Source: CAYNTC01 sp964432925
GTDB taxonomy: Bacteria; Planctomycetota; Phycisphaerae; Sedimentisphaerales; Anaerobacaceae
Assembly: GCA_964432925.1 (NCBI GenBank)
Contig: CAYSPM010000144.1
Coordinates: forward strand, 1-6,672
Length of the DNA: 6,672 nucleotides
Reading direction: 5' to 3'
Shown here in pieces: positions 1 to 6,409 of this stretch. Every line of letters begins with the position of its first letter. The first letter of the stretch is position 1. The position numbers and the translations under genes were made by a program. Below the pieces are notes generated by a model, which saw only the letters and a list, made by a program, of their open reading frames with translations, made no database searches and was not told the DNA's origin.

Positions 1-25
1 TCGTAAATCCCTGCATTAAATTGCC

Positions 26-54
26 TTGACAGAAGAGCTTATTGGCGAAATAAT
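26..54 (+). promoter_or_regulatory. Predicted sigma70-type promoter of the peptidyl-prolyl isomerase gene
   Basis: A perfect -35 box TTGACA (26-31) is followed by a 17-bp spacer and AATAAT (49-54), which matches the TATAAT consensus at five of six positions. The predicted transcript start is near 61, giving a leader of about 50 nt before the ATG at 114. This is a pattern match only. Confidence 0.65.
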
Positions 55-100
55 ACTTAAATCCAAATGTTTATGAAAGCTTGTCAGTTTTTGAATATTT

Positions 101-107
101 GAAAGGA
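101..107 (+). promoter_or_regulatory. Ribosome binding site that fixes the isomerase start
   Basis: GAAAGGA lies 6 nt before the ATG at 114. The upstream in-frame TTG at 81 has no comparable Shine-Dalgarno sequence, so 114 is the preferred start. Confidence 0.7.
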
Positions 108-113
108 TGTATT

Positions 114-1316
114 ATGAGTACTTTTCGCACACAATCCATGGGTGAAAAAGCAAAAACGAAATTGCGAAACTCCTTACGTTTTATTTTTTGTTTTTTGCTC
201 ATTTTTATAACGGTGAGTTTAGCCTGTCGACGCAAGCCCGCCCCTGAGGCAGATGCCAACGTGCCGGAGCCGAACGTTGCTCAAGAGGTATCTGACCCTG
301 TTGTAGTTACGATCGATGGCATGAATATTACCGAAAGCCAGGTTGAGGCACAGATTAAGCCGGAGTTTGACCGAATGGCTGCGAAAGCCGGCCAGCTTCC
401 ACCTGCTTTTGCAGAGCAGTACAAGAAACAACTTCGACAGGCAGCCACTGAGAGGCTTGTTGTCGAGCAGTTGCTGGATGAAGAGATAAAAGAGGCGAAC
501 ATAAATGTCACCGAGCAGGAGGTAACGGGAAAGATAGAACAGATTGCCGCTCGGCAGCAGCCTCCGCTGTCGTTAGAGGAGCTCAAGATGCGGGCGGCCG
601 CCAGTGGAAAGGATTTTAACGAACTAAGGCAGGATATTCACAGAGGCTTGGCCTATGAGAAACTCTTCCAGGCTCAGTGGGAGGGCAAGATAGATGTCAC
701 CGAGAGCGATGCTAACAATTACTATTCTGGGAATACGAAGGAGTTTGAGACGCCTGAACAAGTAAAAGCCAGTCATATTCTTATAGCGTCGGATACTTCT
801 GATACCAGCATTGACCCGAACGATGCCAAAGCCAAAGCCCGATCTAAAGTCGAGCAGTTACTTGCGCAATTAAAAGACGGTGCGGATTTTGCTGAATTGG
901 CTAAAGCTAACTCTACATGTCCGTCGGCGTCAAAGGGCGGCGATCTGGGCTTTTTCTCCAAAGGAGATATGGTTGCACCTTTTGAAAAGGCGGCTTTTGC
1001 GCTGGAGCCGGGTCAGTTCAGCGATATAGTAGAGACGAAATTCGGCTATCACATCATAAAAGTAACTGACCATAAAGATGCCGGCACAATTGCATTTGAG
1101 CAAGCAAAGGATGATATAATCGATAAACTCACCAAGAGAAAGAAAACTGAGATTGCCAAGGAATATATCCAGTCTCTTAAAGACAAAGCTAACATCACTT
1201 ATCAATCCAGTCAGGAGCCGGTGACAGTAGCACCAGCGCCACAGGATTCTGGCGGAGGCCAACAGAAGGTGCCCCAAGCACCTAACGAGGGAAAATCGGG
1301 GCAAACAAACCCGTAA
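114..1316 (+). CDS. Peptidyl-prolyl cis-trans isomerase, SurA/PrsA-like parvulin, probable lipoprotein
   Basis: Foldase or chaperone predicted to catalyse proline isomerisation in proteins crossing or entering the cell envelope. The product is 400 aa from the ATG at 114; an in-frame TTG at 81 would add 11 residues but lacks a ribosome binding site. Residues ~10-37 form a basic n-region and a hydrophobic signal ending VSLA-Cys38. This resembles a lipobox, but Ser at -3 is atypical. Residues ~65-190 resemble the SurA N-terminal helical domain. Residues ~216-320 are a parvulin (PpiC) domain with ASHIL, FAELA, GGDLGFF and FGYHIIKV motifs. By motif alignment to human Pin1, its catalytic residues H59, C113, T152 and H157 correspond to H221, C269, T308 and H313, all retained. 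Residues ~367-400 form a Gln/Pro/Gly-rich, probably disordered tail. The gene is monocistronic with its own promoter and converges on nagB. Family assignment is firm; lipidation and client proteins are inferred. Confidence 0.93.
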   Translation: MSTFRTQSMGEKAKTKLRNSLRFIFCFLLIFITVSLACRRKPAPEADANVPEPNVAQEVSDPVVVTIDGMNITESQVEAQIKPEFDRMAAKAGQLPPAFAEQYKKQLRQAATERLVVEQLLDEEIKEANINVTEQEVTGKIEQIAARQQPPLSLEELKMRAAASGKDFNELRQDIHRGLAYEKLFQAQWEGKIDVTESDANNYYSGNTKEFETPEQVKASHILIASDTSDTSIDPNDAKAKARSKVEQLLAQLKDGADFAELAKANSTCPSASKGGDLGFFSKGDMVAPFEKAAFALEPGQFSDIVETKFGYHIIKVTDHKDAGTIAFEQAKDDIIDKLTKRKKTEIAKEYIQSLKDKANITYQSSQEPVTVAPAPQDSGGGQQKVPQAPNEGKSGQTNP

Positions 1317-1325
1317 AATTTTTTT
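1297..1325 (+). terminator. Possible weak terminator of the isomerase gene
   Basis: A short GC stem, CGGG (1297-1300) with CCCG (1310-1313), spans a 9-nt loop at the very end of the coding sequence. Seven consecutive T residues follow at 1319-1325, just after the TAA stop. The stem is only four base pairs and the T run starts 5 nt after it, so this is a weak candidate. The larger inverted repeat at 1336-1373 may also help stop plus-strand transcription. Confidence 0.3.
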
Positions 1326-1329
1326 CTGT

Positions 1330-1373
1330 AAAAGAACGGTCAACGCAGTAAAGCAAGAGTTTAGTTTGACCGT
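1330..1373 (-). terminator. Probable rho-independent terminator of nagB
   Basis: An 8-bp perfect inverted repeat, ACGGTCAA (1336-1343) with TTGACCGT (1366-1373), begins immediately after the nagB TAG stop on the minus strand. On that strand the stem is followed by TCTTTT. The 22-nt loop can form a small inner TAAA/TTTA pairing. The position between two converging genes fits a terminator. The long loop and interrupted T tract keep confidence moderate. No T run follows the stem on the plus strand. Confidence 0.5.
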
Positions 1374-2186
1374 CTATCCTATCAGAGTAGCGGGGTCAAG
1401 ACGGGCTGACTCTACATCTTTGAAGTATTTGACTGTGCCTACCTTTAGTTCTACAGTCGCTTCATCATCGCAGACAATGATACCGTTCGGGTGTAATTGT
1501 AAAGCACTGACCGTCCACATATGATTAACGCCCTCTTCGACGGCGTGACGCAATGCGCGTGCTTTGTTGTGGCCATTGACGATAATAAGCACCTCCTCAG
1601 CATCCATCACCGTCCCGACACCGACGGTCAACGCAGTTCTGGGGACTTTGTTGACATCGCTATCGAAGAAGCGTGAATTAGCCACTATGGTATCGTATGT
1701 GAGTCCTATTATGCGGGTTCTCGAGGTCAGTGATGAACCCGGCTCGTTAAATGCTATATGGCCGTCCGGTCCGATGCCACCGACGAACAACTTAGTGCCA
1801 CCAGTCTTTTGTATTTTCTCTTCATACGCGGCGCATTCGGCCTTGGGATCCTGGGCATTCCCATTGAGGATGTTGACATTTTCTTTTGGGATGTCTATGT
1901 GGCTGAAGAAGTTATTCCACATGAATGAGTAGTAACTTTCAGGATGGTCCTGGGGCAGATTAACGTATTCATCCATATTGAATGTGACAACATTTTTAAA
2001 AGTCACTACGCCATTTTTATTGAGTTTAATTAGCTCTTTGTACATTCCCAGCGGCGAAGACCCTGTCGGAAGGCCCAGCACGAAAGGTTTGGACTGGCTG
2101 GGGTCAAAGTCTTTTATTTTTCTGGCAACGTAATTTGCCGCCCACTTTGAGACAAGGTCATAACTCGGTTCAATTATTACTCGCAT
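1374..2186 (-). CDS. nagB: Glucosamine-6-phosphate deaminase
   Basis: Cytoplasmic enzyme converting glucosamine 6-phosphate to fructose 6-phosphate and ammonia, the step that feeds amino sugars into glycolysis. The product is 270 aa against 266 in E. coli, and it aligns from recall almost without gaps through most of its length. Visible signatures are the phosphate loop LGLPTGSSP (37-45), VTFNMDEY (67-74), GIGPDGHIAFNEP (137-149) and NHMWT (221-225). Catalytic Asp72, Asp141, His143 and Glu148, and substrate-binding Arg172 and Lys208, fall at the E. coli positions. Of the E. coli allosteric GlcNAc6P site, Ser151, Arg158 and Tyr254 are kept but Lys160 is Ile. The start is supported by AAGGAG (2195-2200), 8 nt before the ATG. 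The gene lies 93 bp behind the DUF4954 gene, and no convincing promoter is seen in that gap, so it is probably the second gene of that operon. A terminator-like repeat abuts the stop codon. Confidence 0.97.
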   Translation of the reverse strand: MRVIIEPSYDLVSKWAANYVARKIKDFDPSQSKPFVLGLPTGSSPLGMYKELIKLNKNGVVTFKNVVTFNMDEYVNLPQDHPESYYSFMWNNFFSHIDIPKENVNILNGNAQDPKAECAAYEEKIQKTGGTKLFVGGIGPDGHIAFNEPGSSLTSRTRIIGLTYDTIVANSRFFDSDVNKVPRTALTVGVGTVMDAEEVLIIVNGHNKARALRHAVEEGVNHMWTVSALQLHPNGIIVCDDEATVELKVGTVKYFKDVESARLDPATLIG

Positions 2187-2227
2187 CGATATTGCTCCTT
2201 AGATAAATATCAGAGTTTTCTACCTAT

Positions 2228-2253
2228 CCGCAAACGTAAAGCAGGCTTTGCGG
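2228..2253 (-). other. Intercistronic hairpin between the DUF4954 gene and nagB
   Basis: A perfect 7-bp inverted repeat, CCGCAAA (2228-2234) with TTTGCGG (2247-2253), has a 12-nt loop. The loop region can alternatively form AAAGC-AG-GCTTT (2238-2249), which competes for the same TTT. On the minus strand no T tract follows, so it is not a typical terminator. It could be an mRNA-stabilising or processing hairpin that sets the relative amounts of the two products. The role is inferred; the inverted repeat is directly visible. Confidence 0.45.
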
Positions 2254-2279
2254 TGCCGGTTTTTAAAGCAGGTCACACA

Positions 2280-4280
2280 TCAGGCACTTTGAACTAATTC
2301 TTCCATTCGACTGATAAGCTCGTCGCCGAGTTTTGACTTCTTGGCCATGTGTTTTTCGATTTCTCGAACGAAACCGTCCTCTGCTAATGTCCCTCTTACC
2401 GCAGCGAAGTCCAAATGCTTCGTCTCCTCATCACCATCGATGCCAAATCCCGTTTGTGCGGTAGCGGCAAACTCCTTTTTAGCATCGGCATACAGTCGAT
2501 GGTCCAAGTCAATGACGGCCTCTTTCCATTTTGTTGTCAGGTCAACGACGTCCTGGGCTGTTATTTGGTCTGTCGTTTTACCAAGGCACTGTTGTATGAC
2601 GTCAACAGCCCATGCCCATTCGTAAGCAGGATAGCTCTCGTGCATTGTTTTGAAACAATCGTTTAACTGTTGCAGGTTCTCAATTTTTTCATTTTCGATA
2701 TCGCTTAGCAGTTGTCGCACAGCTTCTTCAGGCGCAAATAGACCAGCCAGATCAATCCATTTGCCCGGCCCAAGGGTAGTATCTGGTTGCAAAGCGTCTC
2801 GAAGTTCTTCAACATTTTTGAAATCCATACTCTCCAGGCGTTTTATCAAGCAGTTACCGAGAAATTTGTCGATGCCGATCTGGTAGAGCTCGATACCTCG
2901 GTCCAAAGAGACATTTGTGATTTTAACGCTATGGTACGTGAAGTAATCGGATGTCTGACCAGATGTGGACTTTAGATTGCGAAGAAGATATCTTCCGTTA
3001 AGCATCTTTTGGATTGTGTAGGGGCTCAGAAGCTTAAAATTGATGTAGTCGAGTTTTTCCGGGCTCTTTCGTCTGTCTCGTTTGGGCCACTTTCGCGCGT
3101 CGCGGACGGTCCCGACACTGCGCAGGTTCACGCCCGGTACGAGAATGCTTTCGTCCTCGTGCTCGATCAAATATGAGAATGGCAGATCCGAGGTGTCTGA
3201 GTTGCGGTAGTGTCTGCCCATTACCACGGTGAATGGGCCGACCTTTGCCGGCCAGAGCATATATGAATCGCTGGCGGTTTTTGAGCCTCGTTCTACTACG
3301 CCTTGATGCACCGGCCCGAGCTTATACATGTGATTGCTCTGGTTGGTGCCGCTGCCGGCATTGAGGAACGAGAATAGACCAGCAATCAGCAGCGTTGATT
3401 TGTGGTGCGTGACGGTGTAAGGCCCAGCAAATATCGCGCATGCTTCGCCATGAAAACCTCCACAGTTGGCAAAGAACACGGAGTTCTCCGCCGAGTACTG
3501 CTTGGCCAGCACTGTGCCTTGGCCTATGAAGCACTTGGATATAATCGCACCGTCGGTGATCTCTGAGCCACTGCACACAATGAAGTCTTCAGCAAAGACG
3601 CCTGGGCCTATATACACAGGGTCTTCAGGGCGGCTATTAATCGAGCCGTTTTCCAATCTGCTAACGCCTTCAATTACACTTGCGGGACCGATTTTGACAT
3701 TTTTCAATATTCGACTGTTGAGGATTTTCGCGCCCTCTGCCACAAGGCCCATGGTGGAACAAACAGAGTCAGCGTACTCGGCTATCATCTTTCGCAGCTT
3801 ATCAATCACTTTGGGGTGATGACGATAGAATGCGATTATGTACGCCGTGTGAGCAGAAAGTTCATCGTAAATGGGCACCTCTCGGCCACCAGCTTCGTTG
3901 ACTACCTCAACTTCGGTCCCGTTGCCAAAGTAGCTTTCACCCTGGACTGCAAGCAGATCGATGTTGTCAATCACCACGTCGTCCTGAATTATGTAGTTGG
4001 CGATATAATTTCTTACGTGGCTTATATACACGTTGTTGCCGATGGTACAATTATGAATAGTAGCATGGCTGATTCCGGCCGGCTTTGTGACACCGCCGAA
4101 GAAAGACACTTGTTTGTGGAAGGTGCCAAGTCTTATATCTCCGCAAAAGTGTGTTGATCTGATTGCTCCGGCGTCAAAATCCTCAGCGACTTGGACCTTT
4201 GACCAGTCGGGGCAGGTACAGCCCTGATCAGTTAGCTGGGCGATTTCCTCCGAAGTGAGGCTGCGGTATTTTGATGGCAT
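2280..4280 (-). CDS. DUF4954-family protein of unknown function, left-handed beta-helix type
   Basis: A 666-aa soluble protein with no signal peptide or membrane segment, recognised as a DUF4954 family member; its function is not known. Residues ~71-112, ~183-214 and ~221-281 have the irregular [IV]-G-x-x-[STAV]-x hexapeptide pattern of a left-handed parallel beta-helix, as in the acyltransferase half of GlmU (for example CTIGNNVYI, VKIGPASVI, CFIGQGTVL). Residues ~286-358 form the most striking conserved block: GPYTVTHHKSTLL, NAGSGTNQSNHMYKLGP, the run ending SYMLWPAKVGPFTVVMGRH. The stretch near 381-400 (VPGVNLRSVGTVRD) looks conserved too. Residues ~480-666 are mainly helical and charged, a separate C-terminal domain. 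The start is supported by GAGGTG (4286-4291), 5 nt before the ATG. A strong promoter lies at 4360-4388, and nagB follows 93 bp downstream. A role in amino-sugar or sugar-nucleotide metabolism, perhaps as a hexapeptide transferase, is only suggested by fold and neighbour. I see no recognisable nucleotidyltransferase domain. Confidence 0.85.
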   Translation of the reverse strand: MPSKYRSLTSEEIAQLTDQGCTCPDWSKVQVAEDFDAGAIRSTHFCGDIRLGTFHKQVSFFGGVTKPAGISHATIHNCTIGNNVYISHVRNYIANYIIQDDVVIDNIDLLAVQGESYFGNGTEVEVVNEAGGREVPIYDELSAHTAYIIAFYRHHPKVIDKLRKMIAEYADSVCSTMGLVAEGAKILNSRILKNVKIGPASVIEGVSRLENGSINSRPEDPVYIGPGVFAEDFIVCSGSEITDGAIISKCFIGQGTVLAKQYSAENSVFFANCGGFHGEACAIFAGPYTVTHHKSTLLIAGLFSFLNAGSGTNQSNHMYKLGPVHQGVVERGSKTASDSYMLWPAKVGPFTVVMGRHYRNSDTSDLPFSYLIEHEDESILVPGVNLRSVGTVRDARKWPKRDRRKSPEKLDYINFKLLSPYTIQKMLNGRYLLRNLKSTSGQTSDYFTYHSVKITNVSLDRGIELYQIGIDKFLGNCLIKRLESMDFKNVEELRDALQPDTTLGPGKWIDLAGLFAPEEAVRQLLSDIENEKIENLQQLNDCFKTMHESYPAYEWAWAVDVIQQCLGKTTDQITAQDVVDLTTKWKEAVIDLDHRLYADAKKEFAATAQTGFGIDGDEETKHLDFAAVRGTLAEDGFVREIEKHMAKKSKLGDELISRMEELVQSA

Positions 4281-4359
4281 TTTTGCACCTCGCGGAAAAT
4301 CAGTAATTTATATTGTCCCTCTGACGCAAGAAAATACAAGGGGGTTTTCTGGCACGCGA

Positions 4360-4388
4360 AATATAAGGGCTGTGGCGCTATAAGTCAA
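4360..4388 (-). promoter_or_regulatory. Predicted sigma70-type promoter of the DUF4954-nagB operon
   Basis: On the minus strand TTGACT (4388-4383) is followed by a 17-bp spacer and TATATT (4365-4360), each matching consensus at five of six positions. The predicted start near 4353 gives a leader of about 70 nt. The leader contains an AT-rich inverted repeat, AGAAAA (4329-4334) with TTTTCT (4345-4350). The promoter begins just 15 bp past the recJ stop, so the operon can be transcribed independently of recJ. Confidence 0.68.
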
Positions 4389-4403
4389 GGTGTTTTTGTA
4401 GAG

Positions 4404-6233
4404 CTATTCAAACTGGATGTCGGTTAGAACAAGCTCAACATTGCTTGCGCCGTTGTAGGTATTGATTTGTGCTTCGTATGCGACATTAAAGAACTCTTGT
4501 TCGAGCAGTTTTTTTTCCAACTTGCCCATTCCAAAGCCGATGCAGCGGATAGAATTTGTGTTGTCTGTTATCGCAAGCTGCAAATGTTCGCTATTTGCAC
4601 CAACTCTTCTGGGGGTGGCTGCAAGCCGAACGCCCTTTGTGGCAAAGACGGGTTTTGGATTGCCCTGGCCAAAAGGGCCCAGCAACTTCAGTTGGTTGAT
4701 TGTATCCCAGTTAATTTCGGCAAGGCACGCCATCGCATCGATGTCAAGCGTTGCAACGATATCATCGGTGCTTAGATTCTCGTTGGCGTAAGCTTCGAAC
4801 TCGGCTGCGAACGGTTCGATTTTTTCTGGTTTTATTGTTATGCCCGCCGCCATTTCATGTCCGCCGAAATTTTGAAGATGCTGGCAGCAGGCTTTGATTG
4901 CACTGAGCAAACAGAAACCTGGGATTGAACGGCCGGAACCTTGAGCGGTGCCATTTTCTCCAGCGGTATTAATCATAATGGTCGGGCGGTAGAATTTGTC
5001 CACGGCTCTGGAAGCAACGATTCCCAAAACGCCGCTATGCCAGTCCTTATTTGCCAGCACAATGCTCCTTCGGTCGGGATGATTCAGACCCAGTTGAAAT
5101 ATCATTTCGCACGCGTGTTTGAATATCTTGCGTTCGACCTGTTGTCGCTGGGTATTCTGCTGCTTGAGGTACTCGGCTATTTGCATTGAGCGAGCCTGGC
5201 TGTTGCTTGTCAGCAACTCGACTGCCAGGCGTGCATGACCCATTCGGCCTGAAGCGTTGAGCATCGGAGCAAGCCTGAAACCTATGTGGAAGCTGTCAAG
5301 ACCCTGGCCGGTCAAGCCTGCCGCTTCGATCAGAGCTTGAATTCCGCAAAGCTTGCACTCGGTCAGAGCTTTAAGACCATAGCTTGTCAGAACTCTGTTT
5401 TCGCCCCGCAGATCGACAATGTCAGCGATCGTTCCTATAGCTGCCAGGCTCGTCGCGTTTAGCATGAACTCGCGCAGTTTCGGCTCAAGTCTCGGTCCCC
5501 GGCTGAATTCTTCGGCAAGTGCCCACGCCAGCTTAAGCGCTACCATTGCGCCGGCTGAATCCTGGTTTTGATAAGACTCATCCAAAGCAGGATGGACAAT
5601 TGCTGCTGCTTTAGGAAGTGTGGCTTGCGGCTGGTGGTGGTCGGTTATTATAAGATCTACTGCCAGTTGCTCAGCAAGCTCGGCAGAGCCGAGTGCGCAA
5701 ATGCCACAGTCCACCGTGATCAGAACACCGGAGCCAGACTTCGCCAGATAGCGGACTGCCTCGGTGTTCAGGCCATAGCCTTCATCAATGCGGTGCGGAA
5801 TGTAGTAATCGACGTTGGCGCCGAGCAGTGTTAGAATCTGCCAGAGAATCGATACGCCGGTAATACCATCGACATCATAGTCACCGTAGATAGTAATCTT
5901 TTCTTTGTGTTCGAGAGCTTGCTTTAGCCGGTGAACCGCTGGTTCGATTCCAGGCATTTGCTCAGGTCGGATTAACTGGGTGAGTTTAGGGCGTAGAAAA
6001 GTTGAGCCTGTTTGAGGATCAGTAACCGAACGATTGATCAAAATCTGCGCCAGCAGAGGTGATATCTTCAGCGATTTTGCCAGTTGCATGCGATAGTCCA
6101 TAGGTGGGTGGATAATCCATCGCTTTTTTTGAATGCTTAAGCGCTGTTTGTTGCGAGTAACAGACTGCCGCACATTGTTGGCTTCTTGAATAAGTAGGTG
6201 CTCGTCAACTTGCATCCGTGCAAAATTCTGCAT
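4404..6233 (-). CDS. recJ: Single-stranded-DNA-specific exonuclease RecJ
   Basis: Cytoplasmic 5'-3' single-strand DNA exonuclease of the RecF recombination pathway, also used in mismatch and base-excision repair. At 609 aa it is somewhat longer than the 577 aa of E. coli RecJ. DHH phosphoesterase motifs are intact: GDYDVDG (117-123), TVDCG (173-177), TDHH (197-200) and IADIVDL (269-275), which supply the metal-binding Asp and His residues. The DHHA1 part has NASGRMGHARLA (326-337), WHSGVLGIVASR (398-409), GSGRSIPGF (432-440) and GGHEMAAG (457-464). Residues ~495-609 fit the RecJ OB-fold. The start at 6233 has AGGGTGA (6240-6246) 6 nt upstream. Family members usually begin close to the KKRWIIHPP segment, here at residue 36, so about 35 N-terminal residues are an unusual extension. 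Other in-frame starts (ATG at residue 7, GTG at 21) lack a ribosome binding site. It has its own promoter at 6303-6331. Confidence 0.96.
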   Translation of the reverse strand: MQNFARMQVDEHLLIQEANNVRQSVTRNKQRLSIQKKRWIIHPPMDYRMQLAKSLKISPLLAQILINRSVTDPQTGSTFLRPKLTQLIRPEQMPGIEPAVHRLKQALEHKEKITIYGDYDVDGITGVSILWQILTLLGANVDYYIPHRIDEGYGLNTEAVRYLAKSGSGVLITVDCGICALGSAELAEQLAVDLIITDHHQPQATLPKAAAIVHPALDESYQNQDSAGAMVALKLAWALAEEFSRGPRLEPKLREFMLNATSLAAIGTIADIVDLRGENRVLTSYGLKALTECKLCGIQALIEAAGLTGQGLDSFHIGFRLAPMLNASGRMGHARLAVELLTSNSQARSMQIAEYLKQQNTQRQQVERKIFKHACEMIFQLGLNHPDRRSIVLANKDWHSGVLGIVASRAVDKFYRPTIMINTAGENGTAQGSGRSIPGFCLLSAIKACCQHLQNFGGHEMAAGITIKPEKIEPFAAEFEAYANENLSTDDIVATLDIDAMACLAEINWDTINQLKLLGPFGQGNPKPVFATKGVRLAATPRRVGANSEHLQLAITDNTNSIRCIGFGMGKLEKKLLEQEFFNVAYEAQINTYNGASNVELVLTDIQFE

Positions 6234-6239
6234 TAAGAA

Positions 6240-6246
6240 TCACCCT
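6240..6246 (-). promoter_or_regulatory. Ribosome binding site supporting the extended recJ start
   Basis: On the minus strand AGGGTGA lies 6 nt before the ATG at 6233. No comparable sequence precedes the later in-frame starts, so the N-terminally extended RecJ is the best reading. Confidence 0.6.
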
Positions 6247-6253
6247 AATATTC

Positions 6254-6281
6254 TGCAGGATGACCGAAGCTACTTCCTGCA
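6254..6281 (-). promoter_or_regulatory. Leader hairpin immediately upstream of the recJ ribosome binding site
   Basis: A perfect 7-bp inverted repeat, TGCAGGA (6254-6260) with TCCTGCA (6275-6281), encloses a 14-nt loop. It lies within the predicted recJ leader and ends 7 nt before the Shine-Dalgarno sequence. It could modulate translation or protect the transcript's 5' end. No riboswitch class is recognised. Confidence 0.4.
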
Positions 6282-6302
6282 TTTGGTTCCTTACAAGTGC
6301 TT

Positions 6303-6331
6303 TATATACCGAAAAAATCAGTTGATTGCAA
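6303..6331 (-). promoter_or_regulatory. Predicted sigma70-type promoter of recJ
   Basis: On the minus strand TTGCAA (6331-6326; four of six, with the key TTG present) is followed by a 17-bp spacer and TATATA (6308-6303). The predicted start near 6296 gives a leader of about 60 nt that contains the hairpin at 6254-6281. Confidence 0.55.
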
Positions 6332-6371
6332 GATCGGTTTTTTAGATTTGACAAGGGCAGAGTAGTAGATT

Positions 6372-6381
6372 CGGTTAACCG
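6372..6381. other. Perfect 10-bp palindrome, possible operator
   Basis: CGGTTAACCG is a perfect palindrome about 40 bp upstream of the recJ -35 box, between that promoter and the repeat element at 6410. It could bind a dimeric regulator, but a 10-bp palindrome can also occur by chance. Confidence 0.25.
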
Positions 6382-6409
6382 GTAAGTTTGTACAGTAATA
6401 AGGAACTAT

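Noticed and set aside
81..113. TTG at 81 as an earlier start for the isomerase
   Set aside because: It has no Shine-Dalgarno sequence at a suitable distance, while the ATG at 114 has GAAAGGA 6 nt upstream. The signal-peptide n-region is already complete from 114.
930..1343. Minus-strand reading frame of 137 codons opposite the isomerase parvulin domain
   Set aside because: The plus-strand frame carries clear parvulin motifs here; the reverse frame shows no family features.
1564..1932. Plus-strand reading frame of 122 codons inside nagB
   Set aside because: It lies wholly opposite a gene with intact catalytic motifs and its translation resembles no known family. It is a shadow frame.
2201..2260. 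Separate promoter for nagB in the spacer
   Set aside because: The best pairing (TTGCGG with GATATT, 16-bp spacer) matches consensus poorly in both boxes, so co-transcription with the upstream gene is more likely.
3816..4157. Plus-strand reading frame of 113 codons inside the DUF4954 gene
   Set aside because: It lies opposite the conserved hexapeptide-repeat region and has no recognisable domain. It is a shadow frame.
6348..6353. Perfect plus-strand TTGACA suggesting a promoter reading toward the window end
   Set aside because: No acceptable -10 hexamer occurs 16-18 bp downstream (the sequence there is TTCGGTTA), and no gene follows within the window.
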